Shown here one piece after another: positions 22,620-34,483 of a stretch of 64,000 nucleotides of DNA (position 1 is its first letter; each line of letters begins with the position of its first letter). The position numbers and the translations under genes were made by a program. The stretch is from NCBI RefSeq assembly GCF_000003815.2, contig NC_049992.1:3589882-3653881 (forward strand), written 5' to 3'. This stretch comes from Branchiostoma floridae. Taxonomy: Eukaryota > Chordata > Leptocardii > Amphioxiformes > Branchiostomatidae. Under the pieces are notes generated by a model, which saw only the letters and a program-made list of their open reading frames with translations, was not told where the DNA came from and made no database searches.

Positions 22620-24650
22620 CGTGACGGCAGGCCGCTACGTCCGCACGGAGTCAGGTGTGCGTGTAGTCAACATTGTCGTAACGCTAGATCCAGTCTTACT
22701 AAAGGTAGAGCGATGTCGAATGTTCAGATCTCTCTCTGTAGTTTGCGCCTTGGAAGCCAAAAGTTGTTTGAACGTCGGAAAGGAAAAGTTGTCACAGATT
22801 CCTGATCGCCAGTCCTTTACTGCTTTTCGGTGGAAAAATATCCAAATGTGTGGTTTGAATATTATCTATTACACCAACAGCACAGGTCAGGATAGTTGAA
22901 CACCTGTTTTACCTGCTGTAATTGGTAAATATTTCTTTACAACACCTGGCGATGGTGTAACGATGGAAACAGGAATGTTACCTGGGGACAGGTATACAGG
23001 TCCCGACACTGAGTCACCTCTGAAGGTCCGATTCCTTCCACACTTAGGAACGCCTCACTTTCTTCACGACAAAACTTTCTGTCAAGTCTTTCAATGAGTC
23101 TGCAACAAGTAACAGCGCCGACCGCTCGTCTTGCCGCTCCTAAGAAATAACTGTTTCATCTTAAGGACTTTCTTCTTTATCCACCTCACCCAGCATGCTG
23201 ATACACGGATAAAGTTGGATTAAGTATCCTTTTTCTCGCGTAGCCAGGTAAATCCGTTAAGTGAATGCAAAAGTAATCCTTTTTCCTTCCCTCAGATCCA
23301 GATTTTGGCGAGGAGAAAGCTTCACAGAGTTAAGAACTCTTCAGTGTCGCCTTCAGCTTCGTAAGCAGGGAAAAAACACGAAGTATCGTCACAGGCGACC
23401 GCCAATCACACCGCGGTTACCATAGCGACGCGACTGGGCGTGGTTGGCGGTAGGTGTGCAGCTTTCACTTCGACACTTTGTAACAACTGCGGGAATGTTT
23501 ATGGAGGAATTTACGGTGCTGAACCTGAGAAAAGCCGGGCGGGTAATCTAAATGTTTTGGTTTCCCCACCCGATGTTTAATGCAGTCCCGTGAATACCAG
23601 AACACGGCCGCCCGCTCCCCGTACTCGCTCGACCGCGCGCGTCAATATTTGTGCACACATTGTTCCCGGCTTCGCCATTGTACGGGCGACTGGACGGGTA
23701 AAAAGGGAGGAAAGTCACAATAGAGTGTGCGGAGGGCGGACAGAAAATTATCCCAGTGTCAGGAGAGTTTAATTAAGTGAGCAAACGGGACGTCGAGAAA
23801 GTGTCAAACGGCCGTCAGTCTGTGTGCCTACCGTGATCCCATGAGCCTGACGCGGCGGGTACGGTTTACTTTGCAAAGTGTAAATCAAACCTTCGCGCGA
23901 CGTTTGCTGACGTAAGCGACGGGTCTTCCTGACGCTTGCTCAGGTTGTGGCCACATAGGTGGTGCGATCATCGTACAGTTTTTAACGCGGTAGGATTTTT
24001 AAGCATGCTGTGAAAGAACCAACCACCGACAAGGATCCAAGACAGTCTTTTGTGTAGAAAGACAGCTGTACTTTGAAGGAAACATGCATGGCTGTCCCAT
24101 AAAACTCCCGAAGTTAGCAATCATACGACGCCCACACGACCTATGTCACCGTGCCCTCACTCTTAAGACAAACAAAATTGTTAAGAAAAGTCGTACAAAC
24201 ACACCGTTACTTCTAAAAGACACATTGCAGTAAGCCTAAACTTACTACGCTACTAAAAACTTTTTCAGGTGCAAGATAACGTTTAAACTTTTCTTAGGTT
24301 GGCTTTTGCTTCCATCAACGACCCACAACGGTGTACAAAGTTTTAAGATCTCACCGGTGACATTATGACAGATTCCCTCTACTAAACACAACGTTAGTAT
24401 TACTATAAATCTGTTAGCTGGTGCAGATTGTATCACATATATCGGTGTGTTGTAGGGACCCCCACATAGCTGTAGCCAAGTAACGTCTGAGGTCCCCAGG
24501 TCTCAAGTCATTTCTGTAATTACGTGGCTTAAATCTTAGCCTGGCGACGTCGCCTTAAGATTGGACTAAGATTGTGTGAGTAAAGAAGTGAAATGAGCTT
24601 AGACGGAGATATTTCTTTTACATTTGGTCTGTTTTTGCAACAATATTTCT
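22620..24650. other. Upstream spacer of the ubiquitin-like-repeat gene
   Basis: It holds GC- and CpG-rich DNA at about 23580-23720 (GCCGCCCGCTCCCCGTACTC) that could be a promoter region. No gene was recognised. Confidence 0.4.
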
Positions 24651-24654
24651 TCTT

Positions 24655-25200
24655 CATTTCTTCTTTGTATTATTCTGGGCTAACATTTAACCAAACGCTA
24701 TGGACACGTTTGCAAACACTCAAGTGACATATAAATCAAACCAAACCACGAATAAAGCATTATTATGGCTTATTGGAAATTCAAATGTTACATCGTAGAT
24801 TTTGCCCCAGAAGTTACATGATAAAAATAAAGAGTTTTAAACAGAACATTCTCTTATTTTTTAGTTTTACTGTGGACAGTGTCCAGCTCCTTTGTCGATT
24901 ATGTATTCCTAACATTTCAACCCTATATTGCCAATACGTGAGTAAACACTCCAGTAACAATTGGATCGAACTAAGCCATGAACGCGTCGCTATTACGGCT
25001 TTAACGTCAAATCTATCATCTAATGTGATGGGGGTTCTCTTGTTCCGCTCCATATGTGATGTTGTTTTGTGAATTTACTAATTGTGTATACCTAATATTT
25101 CACCTAACATTGCCCACACGTAAGTAAACACTCCAGTGACAAATGGACCCAACTAAGCCATGAACTAGCCGTTATTACAGCTTGTCGGAACGCCAAACCC
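24655..25200. repeat. Three degenerate tandem copies of a segment of about 130 bp
   Basis: The recurring text is CTAACATTT, then CACG, then GTAAACACTCCAGTGACAA, then AACTAAGCCATGAAC, then ATTACGGCTT. Copies start at about 24670, 24900 and 25085. Confidence 0.65.
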
Positions 25201-25327
25201 AAAGCACACCCCGGTGATTGCACAACATTTGCTCTACCGATGGCGATGTTTGCTCACTGTTCAAGCACAGCTGATAACCTCTGACCCCGACAAGCTGCTT
25301 TGTGTTGCCGTAATCTTACAAACATTC

Positions 25328-25659
25328 ATCCAAACTCCATTATTGGCTTATCTCCAAGCAGATATGGTGTACGGAATAACCAGACGTCTGGAGAGAAGAC
25401 ATAAAGGTAGAGGAGACAGATAGCTTTTTTTTAACACGGCATTGGCCGTGGGTTCTTATTCACTGTGTTCAGGGCACGGTACTAGTATTTGGGAGCAAGC
25501 CCGTACTTTTCCATTATTGGTCGGGAGCGTATCTCCAAGCAGATATGCCATCATATGGTGTAGGGACCCAGGCAGACGTCAGGAGAAAATACATAAAGGT
25601 AGAAAGGTAAAGATAATTAACGTGGTATCGATAGTGGGTTCTAGCTTATCCACTGTGTC
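25328..25659. repeat. Two tandem copies of a SINE-tail segment, each with CTCCAAGCAGATATG
   Basis: CCATTATTGG, TATCTCCAAGCAGATATG, AGACGTC and ACATAAAGGTAGA recur in order at about 25338-25410 and 25515-25600, each followed by a CACTGTGT segment. They lead into the SINE body that the next element interrupts. Confidence 0.65.
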
Positions 25660-25665
25660 CTGGAG

Positions 25666-26853
25666 GAGGGTCTGCATGCTCTTTTCCGTAAGGCGTAGGC
25701 AGGCCTTTTTAATTCCCGTAATTCGTAGGGTAAGCTATTTTATTTCACGTAATTCGTAGTGAGGATGGAAAATTTACCGTAAAGCGTAGCCAGTGTATTT
25801 CACGTAAGGCGTAATCTAGCCTAAAAATTTCACGTAAAGCGTAATCTAGCCTAAAAATTACCCGTAAATCGTAGCCTGGCCTCCCAAATTTCGGAAGTCG
25901 AAACGTAGTCTACCAGTAAGTTTAGTCCTTCAAAACATGTACACAGGACTAGAAATTGCGTTCCATAGGATCAAGATTTCAAAATTTCGCCGGACCTCAC
26001 TTGCGACTCCTTTCACCTTCGGTCATCGACATGGTAAAAATATACCCTCAAAAATCTTCTTTTTTTTGCAAATAGAAATGTCATTGAAGTTAGCTTAGTC
26101 TGCCAGCAAAATTTGCCCATCAGAATGCAGGAAATGTCATTTTAGAGGGTCAAGATTTCAAAATTTCCATGGTCCTCCTTGTGCCGCCTCGCGCCTTTGG
26201 AACTCAAAATTCTGAAAATATGTTGGGGATGTGTGTCAACCTCAAAGATCTGTTTTGGTAATAGAAATTTGCCCATCAAAATGCACAAAATATCGTTTTA
26301 TAGAGGGTCAAGATTTCAAATTTAGCTGGATCTCCTTTGCCACTCTATTCACCTTCGGTCATCGACTTCGTAAAAAATATGTATCATGGCTGGGGGATGT
26401 GACGTGTCAACCTCAAACACATTTTTTACTGATAGAAATGTAATTTCATTTAGTTTTCTATAATAGCCAAAAAAACTGGCGTTTCGGGGGGGCAGGATTT
26501 CAAAATTTTCCCGGACTTTCCTTCGGCGCTCGACGTTGCAAAAATAAGTTGGCTGGCGTCACCCTCATAAGCTTACGCTGAACCCCTGGGACTCTTTAAT
26601 TAGAAATGCCATTTAACTCAGCTTTGTTTGCCAGCGAAAATTTCCCTTCAAAATGCAGGGAATAGTCTTTCTTGCGGAGCAGGACCCCGCCTCTGTCGAG
26701 TGTTGCCAGCCTTCCAGAATTTAGCGTAAACCGTTGTCAGCCTGTCTGAATTTAGCGTAAAACGTTGCCTACCTTCGTGAATTTAACGTAAAGCGTTGTC
26801 GACCGTCCCGAATTTAGCGTAAAGCGTTGTCAGGACCCCCCATGCAGACCCTC
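25666..26853. mobile_element. 1.19-kb element, GAGGGTCTGCATG ends, 6-bp target duplication, inserted in a SINE
   Basis: It has the same exact ends as the copy at 16999. CTGGAG is duplicated at 25660-25665 and 26854-26859. The broken SINE sequence (CACTGTGTCCTGGAG, then GGCACGGAGTTCGG) resumes on the far side. Subterminal repeats differ from the first copy: CCGTAAGGCGTA or ACGTAAAGCGTA types at the left and AATTTAGCGTAAAGCGTTG at the right. The core units in the middle run in the opposite orientation. Confidence 0.88.
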
Positions 26854-26859
26854 CTGGAG

Positions 26860-27060
26860 GGCACGGAGTTCGGGGGCGAGCCCACGCCTTTCCTTCCACC
26901 GCCCTTTACCTCCCCAACCGAAGTCAGGTACCCATTTGTATACCTGGGTGGAGTCAGAAAAAGTGCGATTCCCAAGATCACATGATCGGTAGCATGACAT
27001 GATTTGAGCCCAGGACCTCTGGCTTGTGGGCCAACCACCCTGCAATTACGTCACACATGT
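26860..27060 (-). repeat. SINE, remainder after the element insertion
   Basis: CCACCGCCCTTTACCTCCCC, AGTCAGGTACCCATTTGTAT and CCTGGGTGGAGTCAG continue the SINE. The tRNA-like part reads on the minus strand GGTTGGCCCACAAGCCAGAG, then GGGCTCAAATC (degenerate B box). Confidence 0.6.
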
Positions 27061-28157
27061 ACAGCCCCACGTTTGTAAATGGCTGTGTGATGCGTCTAGT
27101 GTGTTGGCGTAGCAACTGCAACCGAGAAACTCATCTGAATATATATGCCCAAACTGCGGACGCGACTGTCATGCGAGGATTGGGTTACAGTCCCACAGTC
27201 GACGCTGTCAACCACCCTAACTTCAAGGAGATGGAACGATGCCTACCGTATATTACTGTACAGTCCCACACAGAAGGCAATATTACCCTGCCGTCTGTAC
27301 AGCAAAAAAAGTATAATCTTTTAACTTACTAGCACTCGTAATCCTAACTCTATCACTGATTACTGTCATCCCGTGTACAGTACACTGTATTTACGTATTA
27401 CAGACAACAGCCACAGAGGCGCCAACTACTGAATGCCTGAGCTGCGCTGTAGTTTACGTCAGAGCACAATCTAAGTACTACAACATTGTTTTAAATCCTG
27501 TCTGAATGAAAGTCAATTACTGGGTTGGGACTTGTATTCAAGCAGATTTGTGAGTAAGGAGCAAACAAAGGGACACAAAATGACTCTCCTGTTTGTTTAT
27601 TTTCCCTCTGTTTGGAACAACAATTACGGCATCAGAAATTGAAAAATGAATACGATGGTAAAGAGATGACGACTAATCAATTTCGTGTTATTTAAAAAGT
27701 CGGTAGGCGAACTCTTAACCGTTACCGGGTGGTGTGTTTTGGATTAGTATGATGTGAATAAAATGACTCTTACTTATTTGCCTGCTCAACTGAAAATGTG
27801 ACACTGGATACAAGAAAGTTAGAACTTACAGAAAGACCTCTCTGTTTAACGTGGGCTCATGACAAATGACATATCATCATCATATCAACATTTGATAAAT
27901 TGTCGACAAATTTAGTCCCTAATTGTCCAACGTTTTATCTGTTTTGTTTTTCTTATGGCTACGTCAACGAGGAACAGAACAACCGTCGTGTGACATATAT
28001 ACGCCACCTTGCGGTATGGCACGAAAAGGCAATGATTCGCTTCTAAAACAATTAATGCAAATTGTTTTTGTTGGAAGAAGAGGGCAAGATTGAGGGACAG
28101 GTACTGGTCACAGTGGGTACTGATAGAAATCTTCTCGTCCTCTGTCAGACAACCTGC
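27061..28157. other. Spacer, no gene recognised
   Basis: No conserved frame was seen. A plus-strand open frame at 28062-28400 overlaps the real minus-strand exon and looks like its shadow. Confidence 0.5.
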
Positions 28158-30217
28158 TCACGAGACAGGATCTCGCGAGAGTCTCTCCGAGAGTTCGCAG
28201 AAAACGTCCAACAGCGAGATGTCGTCATCAGCCTCCTCCAGCAGGTCAGTGACCTCTGCAGCCTCGGTCTCGCTGATCACGCGCACTATGTCCTGAAGGG
28301 CCGCCGAGGGGATTTCTGGGTAACCGTCCGGGTTTACGGTTATCTGTTCCGTCAGGATGGCCTGGACGTCTTGCCTAAGAGAAGAAGTTTCAATGGATGA
28401 CAAGTGTACGAACAGTACTGCAGTCGTTGGCAAAATTAAGAAAGGGAATTCAAAGATAAATTCCATTGTTGCGACATAGAACTAAAATCCACTTTGCAAT
28501 GTGTGACACTCATATATCCCTTATCTTATTTCACAGTAAATTAACGCATTAAAGACTTAGTATAGAAGACGACAGCACGAAGAAATGACGTAACCTGATT
28601 AAAGAAGAACCCCACCACTTCTGCTTGTCCTCCGTTTCCGCACATTCTGGAGCGATCAGGTCCTGCAAGGGAAGAAACCGGGCGATTAAAAAACAATTCT
28701 GGTAAAAACAAACGATTCTCTTGCCTGTTTTTGTACCGATGATCAAAGGTCTGTCAATGTTATTTTTAGTGTAATGAACACGTGTAAATTTGATAGCGAG
28801 GAATATTGTACCTGTACTTACATTAGTAAGTTTATGGTTGGAGGTAACTGGACGATGGTATCCAGGCTACTAACGTACAGAATTTTTTTTTCTTTTTTGT
28901 TTGTTCAATAGCCGTAAATAACAACCTTGAACTGACCTTGATCTCCTGTATCACCCGTGTCACCAGCGTGGTTCTTTCCATGTCAAAAATGGCGTCTGTT
29001 TCGTCTGGCGGGCCTCCGTTAACTGAGTCTGTAGAAATAATACATTGTTTTGATTCGGTGGAATACTTTCAAAGTTTGAAGATAAATTTTAAACTTTTCA
29101 ATGTTAAATTAACCAAATGTAAAAAGAAAATCTATTCGAGAACATTGTTGGTTTGTCTCAAAATAAGATCGAATACAGCAAAGAACAACTGAACGAACTA
29201 TCGGCCGTAGCTGCGTATACAAAAACCTTCCTCTGGTTTGAATGGGCTGTCACGTTACCATGCGTGGTTGAAGTTGTTAAGAATAAGCTATAAAGTTTAT
29301 ATTGACTTTGAAAAAGACAGCAACACTTAGGAAAACAATTTAGCTACCTGTTGCATCAGTGAAAGTGGTCTGACGTCTTTCTATTTTCTTAAGAACCAGA
29401 TGGGTTCCTTCTACAATCCCAAGTTTCTTGAGGCACACATCGGGATCCATCAGCTCCTCCCCGTCGTGCAGGATAGCCTGCCGGGCGCAGGGGACGTGAG
29501 TTTCTCGGGCCAGGGTGGACATGAGCGCCGCCAGGGGAGCGTCCGGCTGTACGGTGATGTCAGTGGTGGTGGTCGGTCCGGTCGTGGGGGTGTACTCTAC
29601 ACTCACAGTGTAACCTGGCGTTGATGAGAACTTTTGAAAGTAAAATTGTATCTTAGCTTTGCTGTTTCAAACGTTTTTGCAATACTATACCGTAATATAG
29701 AGTTAGTTTATAAATAATGCATGACAAATCAATGGAATAATTGGATAAGGTCTCTAACAAAGTCTGGTGCTTCACACAGCAGTTTATGTTGTCTTGCATG
29801 AGTCAACTGAAAGAGACTGTTTTAGAGATATTATCCAGCCGTGCGATTTACTGTGTACTGTATCTCTTGTACCTGGATGTCAAACTTTATCAATGCATAG
29901 ACTTTATGGGTCTTCCATCACTTGACATATTGGCGGCACTGTCCATACAATAACATGTTGAAATGCATGGCTTCCAAAGTAGAACCCTACTGAAAAGTCA
30001 AAAAGGGTTATTCGCAACGGCGGTGCCCAGATCAGGCCATTTACCATATTCAACATTAAACATCTTCCCCACTTCTGCCCCCATATCAGAACACTAATGT
30101 ACCTTCCCCGGAGTCCTGTCCGTCACAGCCGAACCACGCCCAGTCGCCCCTGGCAACCTCCGTCTCTCCGCACCGACACACCTGCGTGACGTCACGCTGC
30201 ACGTCCGTCACGGTCAC
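28158..30217 (-). CDS. Protein with a ubiquitin-like domain (5' end not found)
   Basis: Five exons: 30103-30217, 29348-29614, 28937-29028, 28619-28662 and 28158-28374 (stop TGA). Phases agree at every junction, giving 244 residues from the first exon found. The first exon starts VTVTDVQRDVTQVCRCGE and is not an initiator, so at least one exon upstream is missing. Residues about 40-125 hold a clear ubiquitin-like fold: ITVQPDAPLAALMSTLARE, then ILHDGEELMDPDVCLKKLGI, then VEGTHLVLKK. The rest is acidic and helical (ISETEAAEVTDLLEEADDD). A CRCGE ... WFGCDG segment before the domain has spaced cysteines, too few to call a zinc site. The donor after exon 28619 is GTGGTG, which is weak but gives the right phase. 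Function is unknown. Confidence 0.65.
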
Positions 30218-31019
30218 CTGAAAGGCAAATCACATCAAGCGTTTTGGGGGAAGGGCATAAAAAGAACTAAACTTACAGGGTTTATCTGTACATGTATCTA
30301 TATCTGTATGACCGCCGAGCATTTTAACAGTGTGAAATGAAAACTCCCTATTTTCAGGTCCACGACCCTTAGCTTAGAGAAGCCTGAACTTTGATGCAGT
30401 AGAGACGGACCCTGTAACAGAAGAGGAGTATCCATAGACCAAAGACCAAGTTGTGAGTAGGAAAATGGGAAGATTGTCTGACTTGCTGTTGTTTTGAGGA
30501 GGAAAGGCCAAAGGTTTCCAACCAGACCAGTACCTGTACTGAATAGGCTGTCTTGTTCACATATGGAACCAATCAGTAGAGTCACAGACATTCTCGTGTG
30601 TGTCTGAGACCAGGTCATCTGAAAGGGCAAAGTCCATCGCACAGCCGGACCAAAACAAATCAGTAAACTGAATTATTGAATTATGCGAAAAGAAAAAAAA
30701 GATGAAGAGGCAGGTTCAAAACTAGGCCCGACGGAGGAGGCTTTGCAAATGTATGTACAGCAGGCACAAATGTGCAAAGTACGGACGGCTGTGTGCATCA
30801 AGCTCTGGACTTTATAGAAGCCAAATGAGGTCTCACCCTCCCTGTCGAGTGCACCTGACAAGTCATCTTCGACACCGAAGGACTACCAAGAGCATAGTCG
30901 CTAAGCCGAGAATACACACCTAAAATACACTTTAAATTGGAGGGGGGGTCGTTGAAGAGGTTCATCAGTCACGTGGAAATATGAACAGGAGGGGGGTGGG
31001 GGTGCTGTCTCATTCCTGT

Positions 31020-31330
31020 CTCGAACCTCTGTAGAAAGGCATCGACTTCGTCCTTGCCATCAACGAAGACTGGAAGTTGGGCGTCTTACGCCCGAACCGC
31101 ATTCCGTTTCTGCGGCTACACCCCTCTCCGGCCCCAGCTGTCTCATCTCCAGCAGGTGTTTACCGTCCCGCCTTTCTTTCTCTTTTTCTTCAGCTTGTAA
31201 CATCAGCTTCTCCATCTCTACCTGACGTTCCCTCTCTTTCTCTTCAGCTTTTAATTTTGAACAGCTTTTCAGATTCTAACTGCAGCTTCTCCGTCTCTAC
31301 CTTCGGTTCCTGCTTTTTCTCTTCAGCTCC
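31020..31330 (-). mobile_element. Fossil fragment of a gag-like retroelement gene
   Basis: Read on the minus strand, it has a charged coiled-coil-like stretch rich in K, E, L and M, followed by PVFVDGKDEVDAFLQRF. This pattern is typical of gag-type capsid regions of LTR-type elements (Gypsy/BEL kin) in invertebrate genomes. Only this short piece is present, with no pol, envelope or terminal repeats seen. It is broken. Age cannot be judged. Confidence 0.5.
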
Positions 31331-32046
31331 TAACTTCAACTTTTGCATTTCAAAGAAACGGGGTCACTGCAATAGCTTTAGACATGCTCGGGGCTGACAG
31401 CGCATGACTAAAGAAGGTTTGGAGAGGAGGGCCAGGAGACCCGGGGTTACCAGTTAGCAGTGTGAGGTCCTGCTCTGTATAGAATGACAGTTTTGATAGA
31501 TTAAAAACCAGTCTTGGAACTACATCGTCGGTCTATCCTCTGACACTAATATAAATAACTTACAGGTAGGCTATTTGATCATAGAGTGCTCGCATAGCCT
31601 TACCTACCTCCGTCAAAACGTACAAAGAAATGAAAAATAAAATTCAAATATCTGTGGGACTTGCAGGCACTTTCCAATTGGTCAAATCGCGAATTGCTTT
31701 GCTATGATTGGTTGGATTAGACACTCTTATTCACAGGTAACTCAGCGAGATTTGCAACTTAGGAGGACTGACAAACTCAAACTCATTCTTACTTCTATTT
31801 GCAGAGTGAGGACTGGCAGGTTTCTAGTCCTCTAGGACATAAATTCCACTAGCTTTTACTACATTTGATACCTTTGAATGTGTGGCAGCAAAGGTAGTGC
31901 ACGATCTTTGTCACCCCTCCAAACGGTAGTGGGCACTGCCTTTTTCTTTTCAAGGCCAACGCGGCAGTCACTTCCGCATACTTGTTAGGGCAGGGGCGCC
32001 ATCTTATTTTCTCTTTCCTTCTATTTCATCTGAGTTCTTTGCTAGA

Positions 32047-33870
32047 ATGGCTGAAGAAGCGAGGGAAGTTGTTGCTCAGGCAGGTCAGGCAGCTGCCCAG
32101 CCTGTGGTAGAGATGATGGCGGAGTGGGGCAGGGTGTACCTGAGAATTACTGACGTCTGGTTGGCACGTGGGCTCGCTATAGGTGCGTTCTACCTGGCCA
32201 ACAAGGCCCTGACCATGCTGGCTGTCCGTCGGGCTGTTGAGAGGAGGGACCCCGACAACCCCGACCAGCCAGCCGACCCACAGGTGGGGTTGGAGGCAGA
32301 GGTGGACTCCCTCCTGGTTCCTGTCATCTTCTACTCCCAGCTGGGCTATCAATATTTCACCTCCGTCCTGAACAGCCCCTTCCTTAAGGCCTGCCTTCAG
32401 ACAGAATTGGACGGGGTAGGATATAATCAGCCCATCGACGTGAGTGTGGAGAGGTGGGAGCTACCAAACCTGCCGGAGGGGGGGAGCAGGATTGATGGGG
32501 ATGATGGCGGAGGAGAGAGTTCTGGGCTGGCTGGCAGACTTACCAGAACAGGTGGGTCGATCAATCACAATACCACATAACAATTAAAGATATACTGAAT
32601 GGTACTTTGTTTTCACATTGTTGGGACAGTGAGTAGTATGGACCGTTTTGATCACTTACTGATTGTGACTGCGAAATGTTGTGACTGTACCTCACCTCAC
32701 CGGTCCCATAGCCTCACCGGCCGTAGGGGTAGCTGTACGTTGAGACCATTTTTATTTGCTCTATCTGTCATATGCGCTATAAATGACAAGTGACTTTTGA
32801 TATGCTCAATTTAAGATCGATACTGTATTTCTCCACAGAAGAGCGAACTTAGCACCGTAGCAGGGGATTCTGGGATGCCGGAGGATGTATCCTCTGTAGC
32901 AGGTGTCTCAACTGGTGCATCACAGGAGGATGTAGAGGAGGAGGAGGCTGGACCATCACAGGCAAAACGTGCCAGACTTCCCCAGCAGCCTCCAGCACAG
33001 GTCACTTCCACCGCACCGCAGGCTGAGCTACAAGATGGCCCACTGAAGAGGTGGCGAGCAATGCTAATACATCACAAGGACTCACCAACTGCACAGACAT
33101 GGCACAAGGCCTACATCTACCTAGAAAAGGGTGCTACCATGGTAACCAGTGGAGGATACCAGAAGGGGGAGGGCGTGGAGCTCCTGCTGGAGGGGTTCAT
33201 ACTGATGGAGAGTGTGTCACCTAATGATGTTAATTATATCCTGTATGACCAGTCCTGGCTAAATCTGCACCAAACACAATTTCACCACCTCATCTCTGAA
33301 CAGCTCCACGTTAACCCTGACAGCACCCCCTGTCTGCTCATACAGGCACTACAGCTTCCTGGGGGACACGGCAGACAGCAGGCCATAAACCATGTGATCG
33401 ACGTTGTTCTACAGCATGGAGAAACAGACCCCATGTACAAACACCTGGCTTACGTGTACTGTGCTTTAGCTTATACAACACGGGAGACCACCAGACAATC
33501 AGCCCCAGCCCTATCTGCCTGTGCCAGTGGCCTTATGAACAAATCTGACCACCTGACAACCCTGTTCTTCGCAGCAGTGTTTTCCATGGATGTGTCTGTC
33601 CCACAGGCCATCAGGCAGTTAAACCACTACATCCACACAGCTCCTACAGACCATTTCTGGGTGCCCCATGCTCATTACCAACTGGTTACCCTGTACGGCC
33701 AGCAGGACCCATCTGTCCACAGGGACAGAATCCTGCACCACTACAACATGGCCCAGCAGACTGACAGGAACAGACTGCCTGTGTCTTCGCCTGTCCCCAG
33801 TGAGCTAACAGACCCAGCCAGGAGGGTCTATGAACAAGTCATGGCACAGCCTGTCACTAGTCATACTTAG
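32047..33870 (+). CDS. Uncharacterised protein, two coding blocks
   Basis: Block 1 starts at ATG 32047 (CTAGAATGG) and is coding to about 32551. Block 2 is coding from about 32839-32864 to the stop at 33868-33870. An AATAAA signal lies 7 bases past the stop. Donor ACAG/GTGGGT at 32551 leaves phase 1, which fits acceptors GTAG/CAGG (32861) or AGCAG/GGGA (32864) better than the stronger-looking CCACAG/AAG (32839), which would need phase 0. The exact junction is therefore unsettled. Block 1 carries a possible membrane helix (LARGLAIGAFYLANKALTML). Block 2 starts disordered and acidic (EDVEEEEAGPSQAKRARL, which could serve as a nuclear signal) and then has about 280 residues of helical sequence that could be TPR-like. 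I do not recognise the family. They could also be two genes. Confidence 0.6.
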
Positions 33871-33876
33871 GGACGG

Positions 33877-33882
33877 AATAAA
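33877..33882 (+). terminator. AATAAA polyadenylation signal
   Basis: Canonical signal, 7 bases after the TAG of the gene at 32047-33870. Confidence 0.7.
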
Positions 33883-34396
33883 GCTAACGATATATAGCAC
33901 CTAACCCCGTCGTGTGTAAACATGTGCGAACATGTGCGAACACGTCGACCGACCGAACCGAACCGACCGAACCGATATAGCACCTATGAACAAGACTGCA
34001 GGAGTTGGAAAGAAACCCTCTAAGACGACAACATATAAAATTGCATTTAGTAAAGGGGAAACTGCTATGGAATCGGTCTGTACTTAAGGTCACAGTTTGA
34101 AAACTGTCCGTAATATTTTGTGAATTCTCTATGTCATTGCACGCTTTTGATTACACGTTTAATTCTCTCTATATCTGCATTGATATACTGGTCTGCATTG
34201 TCTAGCTATGAGTTGAAGTGAATTCTTTAAAAGTACAAATGTATAAACTTAAACTTTAGATGTAAGATGATAATGCTAAAATGTACATGCAATATGAGAT
34301 GCTATGCTAAGTACTAATCCCAATGTACTCTATGAAATTATACTTCGGGTTTAAAAGAAGTTTTCTGCAGTACCTTTTTCTAGTTGAGTGCACCCT

Positions 34397-34473
34397 TAGC
34401 CTGTGTTTACACAATCTCTCGCTGGCTAGGGTTTTTGTAGGGCCGGCCGCTAGGAGCGCGATTTTAGTCGGGC
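34397..34473. mobile_element. 77-bp insertion between 12-bp direct repeats
   Basis: TGAGTGCACCCT occurs at 34385-34396 and 34474-34485, bracketing a 77-bp piece that includes TTTACACAATCTCTCGCTGG and GGGCCGGCCGC. The long duplication suggests a small retroposed or target-primed insertion. It touches the 3' end of the last gasdermin-like frame. Confidence 0.5.
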
Positions 34474-34483
34474 TGAGTGCACC

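Noticed and set aside
28062-28400. Plus-strand frame of 112 codons
   Set aside because: It lies antisense to the terminal exon of the ubiquitin-like gene, which has matching splice phases.
31020-31330. Host coiled-coil exon
   Set aside because: The FVDGKDEVDAFLQRF pattern fits a gag-like fossil better, and no splice sites support a host exon.
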